Shown piece after piece: positions 34,293 through 47,703 of a stretch of DNA of 64,000 bases. The position numbers were made by a program, and so were the translations under genes. How positions within the stretch are numbered: position 1 is the stretch's first letter; the number at the start of each line of letters is the position of its first letter. Source of the DNA: Adineta ricciae (lineage: Eukaryota > Rotifera > Eurotatoria > Adinetida > Adinetidae); the NCBI GenBank assembly GCA_905250025.1, contig CAJNOJ010000058.1:186001-250000 (forward strand). Direction: 5' to 3'. The notes beneath the pieces are model-generated. The model saw only the letters and a list, made by a program, of their open reading frames with translations, was not told the DNA's origin and did no database searches.

Positions 34293-36989
34293 GAAATTGT
34301 CGTTGAATGAATTTTATCTTTTTTCTCTGTCTGTCCGTCTCTCTCTCTCTCTCGTTCTTTTTCTTCTCTCGCTTCTCCTACCTGAATATAACTTGAGAAG
34401 AGAGATGCCAATATATTTCTTTCGTTCTCTCCTTCAGACAAATGATTCCACCTGAGCGAATTCGTTGTTGAATCTTGCATTCTTTTTCTTTTCGTTCGAG
34501 CTAGCTCGCAGGGTAATTATATCTTTTTTCGCTCTTTACTCAATTTTCAGACGATGATTATCCATGCTGTGAGCTTGTCACCTCATTCATAAGAGAGGGA
34601 GAGAGAGAATCTAGATAGATATCGTAAATATGACACTGCTGTCTTTCTCTTTTCTACTCCTTTTTTTATGATCGTGTGTAATCCTCAACTGAATCAACAT
34701 ACATAGAATGAAGATAATATTCAGACAACAAACGCGAGGTAAAGAGAAAGGAAGAGATAAGTTTTCGATCTGTACATCTCGAATTTTTTTTTGTTAAACG
34801 CACACACCTACACGGGTCAATATTTGTCCATTTTTTTTTCTCTCTTTATAATCATCATCAGCCGCATCCCAGACAGATAATAGGCTCTATTAACTGAAGT
34901 ATGTATATGAGATAAAACTGACTGACAAAGAATCATATTACATGTTTCATGTTCAAGATAATATTCGTCTTTTATATGCCTTAATTCGGTGTTCTTATGT
35001 TATCGAAAACGATCGCACATCTATTGTCTCGGAAATTTGAAAGATGAAAATCAAACGACTCGCATATGTATTAAAAAGGAAGTGTAGGTGTAGTGATGAT
35101 GTTTGTTCATCGTGATTTGGACCATCAATAACAACAATGAGAGGATTAGGATGATATGTATTTAAATAATTATCAAATAAGATTTGTTCCTGTCAATTAG
35201 CACATCTCAACTTACCGGATTGAACGGAAGCGGACGGTGAGGATGCTGATGGTGGTGGCGGGGATGACGTTAAAAGACGTTTGGCTGCTTTCGTTTTCAG
35301 TCGCATCGATGTCTTTTACTTCTACTATTCTGTGCGTGTGTGTGTATGTACGCTGTGCAAATGTACGTGCGTGTGCGAATGTATGTATGTTTCGTTTAAG
35401 TTGTCATCATATAAGGTAGTGATGTTGATGGCATTTTCTCTTCTCTTCTTCTGTTTACAGGTTGCTGCTGATCAATTTTGCTTTAAACTACCACTGCCAT
35501 CTCCGTTCTCTCTCTTTATGTTCTGTTCTTCTTCGCTGGTGATGCGAAAACGAAAATCCCCATCGCGTCGTCGTGACCGAGGATGATTGTATGCGCGCTC
35601 TCTCTCTCTTTCGCTCTCTTTCTCGTTCCCAAGTATACCTGCCCGGCGTGCATTTATGTATGTGTGCACACGAATTTGAATGAATAGAAAAGAAGAAGGT
35701 AGTTCGTTTGCGTTACTCTCGCACATACACATTGATGATGGAAGCACTTGACAAACTTCTTTACTCAATTTTCTTCTTCTTCTTCTTCTTCGTCATCGTC
35801 TTCTTTCGCATGCTGTGTTCGCTCGAATGCATCAGATGTATTTATATTCAAAGGAAACAAATAGAGTTTGATTTAAATTTCATGTTTATACAATGTTTTT
35901 TTCTTTCTCTCTCTTCATCTTTCTTTCCACGATTCTTCAAGAATGAGAAAGGCTTGTTTTGCAGATAGCATATTGAAAGGATAAGCAAAAGTCAATGAAA
36001 GTGTTGTGACAAGAGAGAAGAAAAAAAAAAGAAAGAAAGCTTCAGATGAAATGGAAATGAAACATCAATTCGCTTGATTACTTTACGTTCTGCCTGGAAG
36101 ATGAATAAGATGCTTTCGGGCATGTATACAATGAAATCAAAATAACAAGAAGAAAAAAAAAAACGTTAAACTTCTAAATTGTTCCACGAGAAAAAAGAAA
36201 GATAATGCAAAGTTAGTTTTGTAGTCTTTTCTTTTGCATTCTCAATGCGATGTTTTATTGAATAAGAGATACTACTCCAAATGATTTATGATATCAGTTT
36301 GACAATATTCGAAATCGCAAGATAAACTTGAAGGAGAACTCTCATTCAGAGTTCACTGAACAATACAAATAATTCGGATAGTTTCATTGATCACTGTTTG
36401 CTCACAAATTATTCTTTGCCACGTAAATCTCGTTCTTTTCGTAAGATTTTCTTCACAAGACCAATTCAGCGAAAGGAAAATTTGCTTTCAGTATGCATCG
36501 AAAAAATAACTATTAGAACAATTATCAACGTATGTAAATCTCAAGTATTAAATAGATCAAATACTTCATGAAAAGCGATATGCATTCAACGATAATAAAA
36601 GAAGAAACGAGAAAATCGAAGTAAATAATATTCATTCGAAGTTATTTTAAGACGTTTTTCATCTTGAAACTAATAAAATATTATGATAATTCTAACGAAT
36701 GCAACGTGCTTTCTGATTTGTTCGTCGTTGTGTATGAGAAATGTTTTCTGCGTACACAAACTCGAAGTATTTGTGATGTTTCGGTGACAAATCGACTTGA
36801 TTATTAGTTAAAGCAAAGTCTTTTTCATTTCTGTTATATATTCGATATCATCGTTATTCATACGAAATACCAAAAAAGAAAAGCGAGAGGAAGAAATGTA
36901 AAATACGGGCGAGAGCGGTACCGTCGTCATCCCGTGCTGTTACATACTCATTTTAAATAGACGAGAAAGAGAAAGGTTTTTTACTAGAT
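34293..36989. other. long low-complexity intergenic region
   Basis: About 2.7 kb with no gene that I can support. It holds CT tracts (about 34330-34353 and 35592-35625), GT-rich sequence (35331-35365), a TTC run (35771-35791) and A-rich runs (36019-36040, 36150-36165). It may contain 5' UTR exons and regulatory DNA of the zinc-finger gene and of the Rab-effector gene. Open frames here are products of low complexity. Confidence 0.5.
35771..35791. repeat. TTC microsatellite
   Basis: Seven consecutive TTC units inside the low-complexity intergenic region. Confidence 0.8.
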
Positions 36990-38786
36990 ATGAAGAGATC
37001 TTCTCTATTGCACTCATCAGCACTGTCAACTTTGAATACTGATGAAATTAGACGGATTGTGGCAGTTATTGAACGTGATTTTAAACTACGACAAAAGGAA
37101 TGTAAACGCATTGAGTAAGTTTTGGTTGATTTCAATGAAAAATATCGATGTTTTCATTTAGAGAATTGAAAAGAACGATTCGACAGGAATATGAGCGTGT
37201 TGATCATGTCGTTCCTTCGAATCAAAGATGTATTCGATGTTCGAAATCGTTTCGACGTATCTTCGATCCGAGAGAAGTTTGTTCGAAATGTATGTCGTAT
37301 GTTTGTCAGAATTGTGCAACGTATACGACGCAGACGAAAACGTGGACATGTAAAATGTGTTCAAGGATAAAGTAGAAACAATTAAATAAAATTTATTTTC
37401 TAATAATAGAAGTTTTTCAGGGAACTGCAAGGTTTAACGGGTGAATGGTTTTACGTAGAAATTGGAAAGAAATTTAAACGATGTGGAAGCGCAAAAATTG
37501 TCCGACAATTATATAAACGAGAGAAGGAGTTGGGTGAGTTGCATGGTTTCGTTTTCCAGCAGAATTACTCGCTTTCTTCTAGCTGATATCGATGAACTAG
37601 ACGAAGATTTGGGATATGGAACATTACCAAAAAGCGATAGTACTGACTCTGGTAAGCATCTTTGGAAAGAATATGATCGAAAGTGTGTCGTTTCTTTTAG
37701 GCTCGGTGGTTTCCTATATTGTTCATGATAAAAGTGTTCGAAATGAATTGAACCAATACGCACAACGTTTAATTCTCTTGCTTGAGAATCTAGAATCTGA
37801 TCTAACCGATACAGGATTATCTACACATAAGAAAAGTATGACTGGATTTGCTTTTCTCCTATCGATCGATTATTATTCCATAGGTACAGAAAGTCTTCAA
37901 AGTCATCAACAGCAAATCTCTTCGGAAATCACGCGTGCCCGTCTTGCTCTGTGTGGTCCGATTCGACGTAAGTCTTGTCCCGAAAAAAAAAATCTCGTTC
38001 TTGTTCTACACCAATCTGTCATCAATTTATAATGTTGCTTAAGTTGATTCATGTCGCGACTACTTATTCAAATTGCAGCGAAGTGACTGTATTTTATAAT
38101 GTCAAACTTGCTCACTTCCAGATAATGAATGATTTTGTAAGCAATTTTTCAGGTACGACTACGGTAATCGATCCAGCATATGAGAATGATTTACGCAATT
38201 TATTGATTCACAAAACGGAACAAGTTCTTCGAGCGCGTCTCTCACAAATACAAAAAGTAGTAGAGTTTCATCGTTAGACTTTATGAGTACACAATAAAGT
38301 TTAGAATTCATTATTACAATCCACAGATTTCGATGAATTATTATCGCAAGTTATATTTGAAAAGAAGATGCACACGGTAAGATTTCTTCATGTTTGAAAA
38401 ATAGTGTTAAATGATGAGATTCTCGTAAATCATCGGTCTGTTTTTATTTTTTGAACTAGTTGTCATCTTCTTCAACTGGCAAGTCTTCTTCTTCTTTCGA
38501 AATATCAGTTGTTGATGAAGAAGGTTTGACTTTTCCAAAATCTGACACTATTCAGTGAAACTTTCTTTGCTTTTCAGAAGGAGACGACTTGACGCCGACG
38601 GAAAGTTCCATGGGAGATGAGAAATCTGATTCTCTTGCCAGTAAACATCGTTTTATCGACACCGATCCTGATACTATCAAGCAATCTACCCAGCGGGTCG
38701 ACAATTGGCATACCAATTTCCCTCCAATCGATATCGACAGTATCCCGTCGGATGGTGAACAAGTAGAATCATCTACTTGGTTATAA
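36990..38786 (+). CDS. Slac2/melanophilin/MyRIP-like Rab27-type effector
   Basis: Membrane-traffic adaptor of the Slp/Slac2 class. The first exons are 36990-37114, 37162-37371 and 37421-37533; short exons follow to the stop at 38784-38786. The N-terminal Rab-binding domain has a first helix (EIRRIVAVIERDFKLRQ), a FYVE-like zinc finger with CIRCSKSF, CSKCMSYVCQNC and CKMC, and then LTGEWFYVEIGKKFKRCGSA. That last element is the tryptophan motif plus FKR-GSAK stretch typical of Slac2 proteins. The remaining ~300 residues are acidic and Ser-rich with helical stretches (NQYAQRLILLLENLES). No C2 domain is seen, which favours Slac2 over Slp. AATAAA lies shortly after the stop (about 38823). Confidence 0.78.
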
Positions 38787-39050
38787 AAATTTCATATTTA
38801 TGTTTTTGTTGATTTGGTTTCAAATAAAGACATTTGCTTCACGTTATACATCGTAACATATCGCATTCGACTTGTTTGTAGACGAGAGAAAAAAAGGTGT
38901 TTTTTTTATCCTTATCTCTATAAACGAAGATATTCGCATACTTTGCATATCATATCTTCGTTTTCTATCCGAGACAAAACGAAATCTTGTCGCCACACGT
39001 TGAGTATCATTTAATAGCAAGAAAAGTAAATACAAAAGAGTGATTTCAAA

Positions 39051-40713
39051 ATGAATTTTTCTTACGGTGACGATCACGATGAAGACGATTTGCCAGTTAT
39101 ATCAATACCTAAGATTACACATCAAGTAAGACAAAATCAGAATCAGAGTTATGAACGAAATCATACAGAAGATGATTATCTAACGCGACTAATCGGAAGT
39201 AAGTAAGCTAAATCCAATGCGATTCAGAATTTGACTGATTCTATCAAGATTGGCAAAATTTGTATGAGACAAGTGTTCAATCTTTATATTCCGATGACGA
39301 AGATCAAAGGTCAACAACCCAACAACCATTCTACATTGATCGGCAAACACCTGCTGCACAACCTCAAAGTAATGTTTCGAGTATACTTGGTTTCTTCGAA
39401 AAATAACTTTACCAATTTGTCTTCGGATAGGAGAGATACATCCATCACCGTCCATCTATCATTCGGAATTAGAAGCGAATTTATCTAAGTCAAAATGGCA
39501 AATACGTTTACCGGAATTACTCAGCGGCACAGTTGGTCCTGACCGCCAAGTAATTGTGCAATAGAAGAGTTTTTCTTTCGTGTGACCAGAGCGTTCCTTT
39601 TGTTACAGAAACGAAATCTTACACGTCGACATACGACTAGTGTTGTTTTTCAAGTGAAAAATCCACACAATAGTGAAGTAACTGATCTCTTAATTTTCGT
39701 TCTGTCTTATCGATTTTTGTTCAATTCAGCTCAATGAACCTCATACGAGTATGATCGGAGACGATCGACCGAGAAGTCCTATGGTTCAACAATTGAAACA
39801 AAAATTTGATCGCATGTCAAGTACTGAAAATTTATCTATGGGTATCTCTAGCAACCATCCCCAACCTTCATTTAGTAATCAACAAGGAATCCGTCGAGTA
39901 AAGTTCCTCCCTAACGCCCAAATTTACATACATACCGAATTCCATCATATTTAGGTAGCCAGCATAGCCGGTCGTCCTCTAACTAGCAATATCACTGAAC
40001 ATATCAACCGAACACCACGATCATTTTTACCTATTCGTCCATCGGGTAAGCGAGTAACTGATATTGTCCATGTTTATTTAACCAAAATGACATTGATTAG
40101 CTGAATTAACAATCAGCAAACCACGAACAGCTAGTGTCGGAGCAGCATCTAATCGATCGGTGACTACCAACGGTCGTGCATCGCGCGAACGCATGAATCC
40201 GCCTGTTAGTTATCCGAAATATTTTTACCCTCCACCTTCAACAACAGCTGTTGTCAAACAATTAATTGGCGGAGGTGCGACGCTTGTTTATGATAGTATT
40301 TCATCATCAACAAGTACATCTCCGCGTAATTCTCCACGACTTAAACATCAACGAAGTATTGACAAACGTATCGAAGATATTTCCAATTCGAATGTACTTC
40401 TAACTGGCCGACAACTAGTCTCCGATTCAAGCTCGGAAACCTATGCAACGATAAAACCGGTAATGTTAACCACGTGACATGCAAGATAGATATCTTTGCT
40501 TTTTAGAGAATTTATGATAAACCAACACCCAAAAAATCTAATGAGGATGATCCGGAAAATATTTATTGTGAACCAATATCTCGTGAAACGTCGGCGAATT
40601 CGTCGCCATCGCCGTCTCCTCGAATTTCTACAAATACGACATGGAACCAACGAAAATATGTCGACGAAGACGAGCCCGAAAACTATTATCCTGTTTACGA
40701 TACGAATAAATAA
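39051..40713 (+). CDS. unrecognised Ser/Pro-rich protein with tyrosine motifs
   Basis: Exons reconstructed as 39051-39198, 39249-39368, 39431-39549, then four more to TAA at 40711-40713, with introns of 47-62 bp and consistent phases; about 440 residues. The N-terminus is acidic. The middle contains RNLTRRHTTSVVFQ and SPMVQQLKQKFDRMSS. The C-terminal half is disordered and rich in Ser/Pro. Near the end tyrosines lie in short acidic or proline contexts: YDKP, YCEP, ENYYPVYD, and earlier SYPKYFYPPP. These look like possible phosphotyrosine docking sites (YxxP). I do not recognise the family; a cytoplasmic scaffold or adaptor is only a guess. Confidence 0.7.
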
Positions 40714-41595
40714 AGAACCGAGATTAGAAGGGACGAATTCTTCATCTCTATTTCGATTCCTTTCACCGTTATCAACTGATAGTCAAGGCCAGAAATGAAT
40801 AAGACCTTTATTTGTTCCATCTATCAAGAATAAACGAATGGAATGACGTCTTGTTGATGTTGTTGTTTATGAATAGCAGAACCGATATGTTTGCTTAGAA
40901 CAGAGGAAGAAGAAATCTCCTCGATTGGTGATAGCGCATCTTGTTATATGCTACATTAGATCATCAGGATACTTGTACTAAAAGAGAAAAAGAACTATAT
41001 ATGTATACGGAACAAACGATTGTATTTAGGAAAATCTGTATTTTTCTTTCTCTCTTCTTTTTTTTCTTTCTGCTTTGAGACGGAAACGACGAGGAGGAGA
41101 TACACTCAAACAGTCGTTCTTTAGCTTTCTTGCCGCACAATAACAACAACAACAACAACAAGAATACTATCCGCTCTCTGACTATATAAGGTATATAATA
41201 TAATCAATAGAAAAAATGAAGAAAATATTAAGTAAATGATCTTTATTTAATGATGAATTATTTGATCATAGGAGTTTCACTGTTTCTCATCAAAGAATTG
41301 ATCGATTTTCTCCTTGAGATGACATATACAGGCGTTTAAGGGCGGTAGGACAGTACCGCCGTTATCTTCTTTGTTAGATAACTTCCACTTAGCGAACTAT
41401 TTCTATTTCATCTGATTAGATCATTCATAAGAGAGTTTGTCCGTTGGACAATTGAAATTATTTTCATTGGACTACCGATGAGTCAAATGTAATCGAACGA
41501 GTTGTTGTCTTTAGATGAACAGGCATATCCAAGGCGAAATGTTCTTGTAGGATAAATTCAAATTTGTTAATTTGTTTGCTTTTAGAGAATCGAAG
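40714..41595. other. intergenic, upstream of paramyosin
   Basis: No gene recognised. Contains an AAC microsatellite (about 41142-41160), T/C-rich runs (41041-41071), and a CTTTTAG acceptor at 41579-41585 ten bases before the paramyosin ATG. The 5' UTR of paramyosin is therefore spliced, or trans-spliced. Confidence 0.5.
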
Positions 41596-44500
41596 ATGAC
41601 CGAATCGCTATTAGCTGTAAGTATTACGGAAAAAAGTTTTGCTTTTGTATTCATCGCGATTTGTTTCGAATAGAATCGTTTACGTGATATTGAAGACGAA
41701 TTGAAAACTGAACGCGATATTCGTTATCGTCAAGAGAAAGATTTATCGAACTTACGTTTGGACTTCGACGACATCGAACAACAATTAGACGAAGTGACCA
41801 ATGCACGTGATAGAGAAATCGAAAATAACAAACGGTAATTCATAGTGCGAGACGAAAATGATTTGTCGTTATGGTTGGATTTGTAGTTTGAAACAAGAGA
41901 ATCACGATCTCCGTCAAAAACTTGAACTTCAAACGACGGAAAACGATGAAACTCAAAATTCACTTCGTCGTCGTTATCAAGATACAATTACTGAATTAAC
42001 AAGTCAAGTCGAAGCACTTGGCAAAGGAAGAATAAGGTAATAGATCTTGATTAACGTCTCGTGCACGTTCTTAGCAGTTTAAATGTTTTAGATATGAAAA
42101 AGAAAATAAGAACTTTCTTATGGAAATCGAAGAATTGAAAAATGAGATCGAATCGGTCGCGAAAGGTAGAAGTCAAGCTGTTTCAGTTAGCAAAGAACTC
42201 GAATCGAAATTAATCGAAATGAATGGCAAAGTCGACGATGCAATTCGACAATTAAGTGATGCTACTTCAGCGAAATCTCATCTTGTCGAAGAAAACTTAA
42301 CATTCAGTCGTCGAATCGAATCATTAGAATATGAATTATCATCATTAAACACCGCGTACAAACGCGCTCAAGGTGATCTGGAACAAACACGTATTCATTT
42401 GGAATCGGAAATGGCTGTAAGATTAAACTTGTCATGATTTGCGTTAATTTTGTTTTGTTATGTTTCAAAGACTAGCCGAACATTACAATCGACAGTGAAA
42501 ACATTTCAAATGGATTTGGAATCAACGAAACTGCAATTAGAAGATGAAATCGATGCTAAAGTTGAATTGCAAAAACTTGTCATCAAGATTCAGGAAGAAG
42601 CACGCATTGCACGCGATCGATTGGAAAGAGAAATCGAAAGTAAAAACGAAGAATTCGAAGATCAACGGTACGAATCTTGCGACGAGTTGAACGATGAGAA
42701 CCTTCAGTTTTTTACTTTAGACGAAAATTGAATGCACGTGTCACCGAAGTTCAAGAACAATTGACTGAAGTTTTAGCTAAAGCAAGTAATCTCGACAAGA
42801 CTAAACAACGACTTCAAGGTGAACTCGATCAAATCAGTGGTGAAATTGACAAAGTAATTAATGATGAAAACAAAGACTCTGTTTCATTGAAAGTTTTAGC
42901 ATCGTAAACGAGCTGACGAAGCCACGCGTCGTAATAAGCAATTAGAGAAAGAAGCTGATGAATCTCGTCAACGTGTCAATCAAGTCACTGCCGAAATGGA
43001 ATCAGCTATCCAAGCTAATCGTAATTATCAAAGCGAATTAGTCAAAATTAAAGGTTTGAATGAACAACTTGTCGAGCAAGTCGAGTTGATCAATCGAGAC
43101 AAACGTCGTTTTCAAGGTAAAGAACATTTCGCCATCCGAGAAAACTGCTGTAAACTTTGATTTCAGATGAGATCGATATTGCCTTAAATCAAATCTCGGA
43201 ATTGAATACTCGCAATATGGAATTGGATCGCATTCGTAAACAACTTGAAGCTGATAAATTATCCTTAGGTTCAGCTATTGATGAATATCGCGAACAGATT
43301 CACATTGAAGTTACCAAATACAACGTTTTGAACGCTTCGATTGACAAACTTCGAGGCGATCTAGAGAAGAAGATTGCGGATAAAGACGATGAACTCGAAA
43401 ATCTCCGATCAAGTCAACGTAAACAATTAGATCAAATTCAATCTCAATTGGAGGAAGTGGAAGTACGCTACAAAACAGAACTTAGTCGAACGAAATCCAA
43501 GTTACAAAATGAATTAGAAGAAACTCGCCTTCGTTACGAAACGATGAAGAAGGCTAAAGGAGATCTAGAGAATCATTTAAAAAAGATCCAAAATGGTATT
43601 AAAGATGCGCAAGATCGTCTCTTGGAAGAACAAACAGCACACAGTGCCACGAAAGATTTACTTTCTGCTTCAGAAAAACGATTCGGTATGGTTTTCACTT
43701 CTTGTCTCTCGCTTGTGATTGTCGTTTGTTTCCTACAGGTGCTCTTCATGCAGAAATCGACGAATTAAGTAGTTTACTCGATCGCGTATGTCTTATTTTA
43801 GTGAATATTTCTACACTAATGTGTGTTCTAGAGTGAAAAAGCTCGTAAAACAACGGAATTGGAATTACATGATTCTGAACGTCGCTTGTCTGATGCATTA
43901 ACAGCTGCTAATCGTGCTATCGGAGAACGTAAGAAATACGAAGCTGACGCTATACAATATCAATCAGAAGTTGCCGATGTTCGACAAGAATTGAAGATCG
44001 TTGACGAACGAGTAAGCAGATAGTGAGAACGAAGGATCTTAGCTTTGTGTTCGCGTTTTGCTAGTCACGAAAATTGGCTGCAGAGTTGATTCATCGTGAT
44101 GAAGAAATTCGACATGAACGTGAAAAGGCAGCTGAAAGTGAAGCATCGAAACGAGCTTTAGATCAACAACTACGTGATTGCAATTCTAAGGTCGACGAAG
44201 CGGAAGCTTATGCACGAGCAGAAGGCAAACGTATTTCTGCTAAATACGAAGGACGCGTAAGTCGGAACGATGTTTTGATGTGTGCGTCGATGTTTTCAAT
44301 TTAGATTGGTCAACTTGAAACAGAAATCGATTTGGAACGAGCGCGTTATCAGGAACTTTTGAAAGAATTACGCCGTAATGAAAGACGTATCAAAGAATTA
44401 TTAACACAAGTTGACGAAGAACAAGCGAAAATCCTTTCTCTAACTGATACATTAAGCAAAACAAATGATCGAATGCGCATATATAAATCTCAAATTGAAA

Positions 44501-44691
44501 GTGCTGAATCTTCAGCTGCACACGGTTAGAAATCAGCATATTCGAAGACGAAAAGTCAAACTATTCGTTTCATTTTAGTATTAACACGTGCTCGTCGTCT
44601 CGAACGAGAACTCGAAGACGCTGAACAACGTGCTGAAGTTGTCACAACAACTTTAATTCGTTCACGATCTGTTCATCGTAATGATTATTAA
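41596..44691 (+). CDS. paramyosin
   Basis: Rod protein that forms the core of invertebrate thick filaments. About a dozen exons give roughly 850 residues of uninterrupted alpha-helical coiled coil with short ends (start MTESLLA, end RSRSVHRNDY). The N-terminal part (NRLRDIEDELKTERDIRYRQ) and the overall length match paramyosin rather than a myosin heavy chain, and there is no motor domain upstream. The heptad pattern is clear throughout, for example LDRIRKQLEADKLSLGSAI, SKLQNELEETRLRYETM and ERARYQELLKELRRNERR. The start follows a 3' splice site by 10 bp, so a non-coding leader exon or trans-spliced leader is expected. Confidence 0.85.
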
Positions 44692-45444
44692 TAGAAAGCA
44701 ATCGATTATCATCATCTTTTTTATTTCTCTCTCTCTCTCTTTATACTTATGAACATTACCTAGATAGACTAGGATTGCTTGTTTCGTTTTGTTTTCTTTT
44801 ATCTATTCACCCAAGCTTTATTTTTTATCCATTTACCTGATTACATATAAACATCTCATCAACAGTGAACTATCATACGATACTTTAACAACACCTTGAC
44901 TTTCACATTTGTTTCAGAGTTATTCAAATCACAAAGTAAATAGTTCACCTACACTCAGCCTACGGAAATCTCCAATCCGAAACTACTTTAGCCGTTCGAA
45001 ACATTTCCTTTCTTTTCTCACATCATAATAATTAAAACTTCACAGAAAATATGTCTGTAAACAGTTACACGAAGCGCATTCTTCTGTATTTGCCCTTGGC
45101 GATAAAGAACTTCGAAATCTTTATTTGACAGATTTATAGTTAAAAAAAGCAAGAACTGTTATCCCATTGATACTAATGTACGTGGATATATTCAACAGAC
45201 AAAACTCATGTAGATAATCTAATCTCAAGCTGGCAACCGTTTGCATTGACACAGCACATATTGACACAAGGAATTCACAAACTCGCTGAGGTTTATTTTC
45301 ATAAGCAGAGAAACAATAATCCAGATATGTTCATAGCTTGTTCGATAGAATGTTGTACAAAAGGAAACAAATCAATATAAATAGTAAAAAAAAAACAAGG
45401 AAAAAGAAAAGAAAGTATTCGTTGTTGATCGCCGAAAAGAAAAT
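44692..45444. other. convergent 3' region, paramyosin / TMEM35
   Basis: AT-rich with a CTCTCT run (44728-44740). No gene recognised. Confidence 0.5.
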
Positions 45445-45942
45445 CTATTCCATCTTTTTCGTCACTTTTTTCGCAACCGATTGAACTTTCGATTTGGATG
45501 CAAGAACGAGCCGGATGACAAGAAGGAACAACATGAATATAACTGAACCAATATAATCAAGACCATAATTCAACTTTTGAAAAGTAATAAGAGCATTGGT
45601 CATCAACATCATCAAAACAATCGTTGCCGGTGTTTTGAGAATACCTGAAAATGAAGATTTATTTTATGAATGATTCAACGAGATAATTCAAGTTCATTTA
45701 CCAAGAAGCAAGCAAGTACCGCAGACAATTTCTGTTATACCAACAGTTAAGCGATAGTTTTTCGCATACGGACGCCAGCCCGTTTGTCGATGGAATGGAA
45801 ACTCTTTATTGAATTTTCCGTACTCGTTTTTAATATGATCATGTTGTTCACGAAAAAATTGCGGAGTTATATGAAGTTGACCAAAAAAGATGAATGCAAT
45901 GCCGAGAGCCAACGTTAAAAGGCGTAAAACCATTGAACCCAT
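45445..45942 (-). CDS. TMEM35A: TMEM35/NACHO-like four-pass membrane protein
   Basis: Endoplasmic-reticulum membrane protein of the DoxX-like family; the vertebrate TMEM35A (NACHO) is a chaperone for nicotinic acetylcholine receptors. Two exons, 45702-45942 and 45445-45644; about 146 residues. TM1 (VLRLLTLALGIAFIFFG) is followed by the conserved LHITPQFFREQHDHIKNEY, then GWRPYAKNYRLTVGITEIVCG and TM2. Exon 2 gives two more helices (ATIVLMMLMTNALITF and YIGSVIFMLFLLVIRLVLA). The C-terminus is Lys-rich (KKVTKKME), compatible with ER retention. TMEM35A and TMEM35B cannot be separated by eye. Confidence 0.85.
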
Positions 45943-46946
45943 TTTATCCTATATCTGATCGAGAGAGATAGATAGATGTAATGTTGCCGAAAGAATTATC
46001 CCAGATTAATTAAGCCAATCACGCTGAGCCACACTATTACATATACCCAGATAAGTTGTATATGCACTTACTATGATAGAGGTAGTTGAATGGTAACTGA
46101 CACTAAACCGAGAGAAGAGAAAGAGAGAAATTGTCATCTTTAATAACACAGATTCTCGATAAAACCCTATTTAAACACCAAAATATTCATTATATATATG
46201 AAACTACGCCTTGTGCAAAGCATCTTCAAAAAATTGCAAGAAGTCAAATAGTTAACTTGCATACTTAACGATTGACAATGCTCTTCCTAATATCTATAAT
46301 CATAAAAAGCAAACTAATCTTCTGATGTTCACATTAGCATTCTATTATTCTCTAAACATCCGAATAGTTTGTTTGTCCGATCGAACTTTCATCCATTACA
46401 TCATTATCTAACAGACAAATAAATAATTATATTTCTGTGAAGAAAATTTTTCTTATCAGTCATCGAAGATACCGAAATGATTAATTAAATTTGACTGATA
46501 ACATCCTCCCGAGATTATCTTTTTATGAAGAAAGAATAAAATAATATGATCGTTTATGTTCCAGAAGAAAGAAAAACATCAGGAGAAGAAAAACATGTAA
46601 TCAACTTTTCTCTTCTAATCATTTCCGTGGAGTTTGTGTGCATTCGACTAAACTAAAAGTAAGTGAAAGAACACGACTGGTTAAACAACACATGTGTGTT
46701 TTCCTTTCGCTAAGAGTGGATTAGTAGAAATACTCGACAATGATACTACTTATTTCTGTTTGCGATACTTTTGTTGAAAAAAAGGCTTTACGAATGCCAG
46801 TACATTGTGTGGGTTGCTGTGAATGTTAATTGTGACAGTCAATGTTGAACTTCCTTTTTTGAAAAGGCAGTTTCCATTAGAGCTTATCAACTATCAGGTA
46901 GAAGGCACGTGATTTACTTGCGACAAGAATATCACATTCATTCATC
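45943..46946. other. divergent intergenic region, nothing recognised
   Basis: About 1 kb, AT-rich, between divergent genes; presumably contains both promoters. Confidence 0.45.
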
Positions 46947-47703
46947 ATGTCTGCCTTCGAATCAAGACAGAGCATCGATATTTCTTTTTCAGGCCAAATG
47001 GACACTGGTATCTACCGGATGAGTTTAGTCGAAAATCTTCTTGTATTAGTTGTTATTGCTCTTTGGTTTCTTGCTATTGTCAATCTATTCCGCAAGTTAG
47101 AGCGCATTTGCAATCCGCCGTCGATCTTTATCAACTATTCACTCCATAATAACTTAAGTTCAAGTCCATCGAATGTGATTCATGAGTGTTACGTAAACAC
47201 TCTCATCGAACCCACAACATCATCTTCGATACATGTCACTCGTGCAACGTCAGTTCCTGTTATTGATGACATGTCTTCTCGGACGACTGTTCTAGCTGCC
47301 ACATCTCCGCCGAAAAAGACATCGATATGCACAGAAATTTCGATCGAAGAGGGCGGTGTGAAAAATGATTCATACACGGCGTCGCAGCAACTCGATACAA
47401 TGTCTGTAGAAATTGCACCATGTCCGAAATATATACCTCGTATTGTCAAACAAAGCCTGTTGGACTTACATCGACGTGCTCTATTTTCCAACACATCGTT
47501 TCCAACTTCGTCGGCGAGAAGAACAAGCATGACGGTCGATCCGCAAACATTAACAAGATTTCAATTACGAAAAAAACTCTATCAACGAGAAAATGCCATT
47601 GATGAAGGCGATTGGTATAAAAGTCAGTTTGAAATCTGATTTGATGCAATGTATTTCTTTTTCTTTTCTTGTATGTCCAGATTTCGAACCGATCGTCAAG
47701 TAA
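46947..47703 (+). CDS. unrecognised single-pass membrane protein
   Basis: Two exons, 46947-47622 and 47681-47703, joined in phase across a 58-bp intron; 232 residues. A short N-terminus precedes one transmembrane helix (LLVLVVIALWFLAIVNLF), a basic stop (RKLERICNPPS) and a long Ser/Thr-rich, probably cytoplasmic tail. The C-terminal part is helical and basic (TLTRFQLRKKLYQRENA) and ends with GDWYKNFEPIVK. No enzyme or receptor domain is visible, and I do not recognise the family. The second exon adds only seven codons; without splicing the frame would end as KSQFEI. Confidence 0.6.

Noticed and set aside
34293..36989. Several open frames in the low-complexity region, such as 35281-35586 and 35708-35968
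   Set aside because: They consist of translated CT, GT and TTC repeats and have no splice logic or domain.
41596..44691. Myosin heavy-chain tail
   Set aside because: No motor domain upstream, and the length and N-terminus fit paramyosin better.
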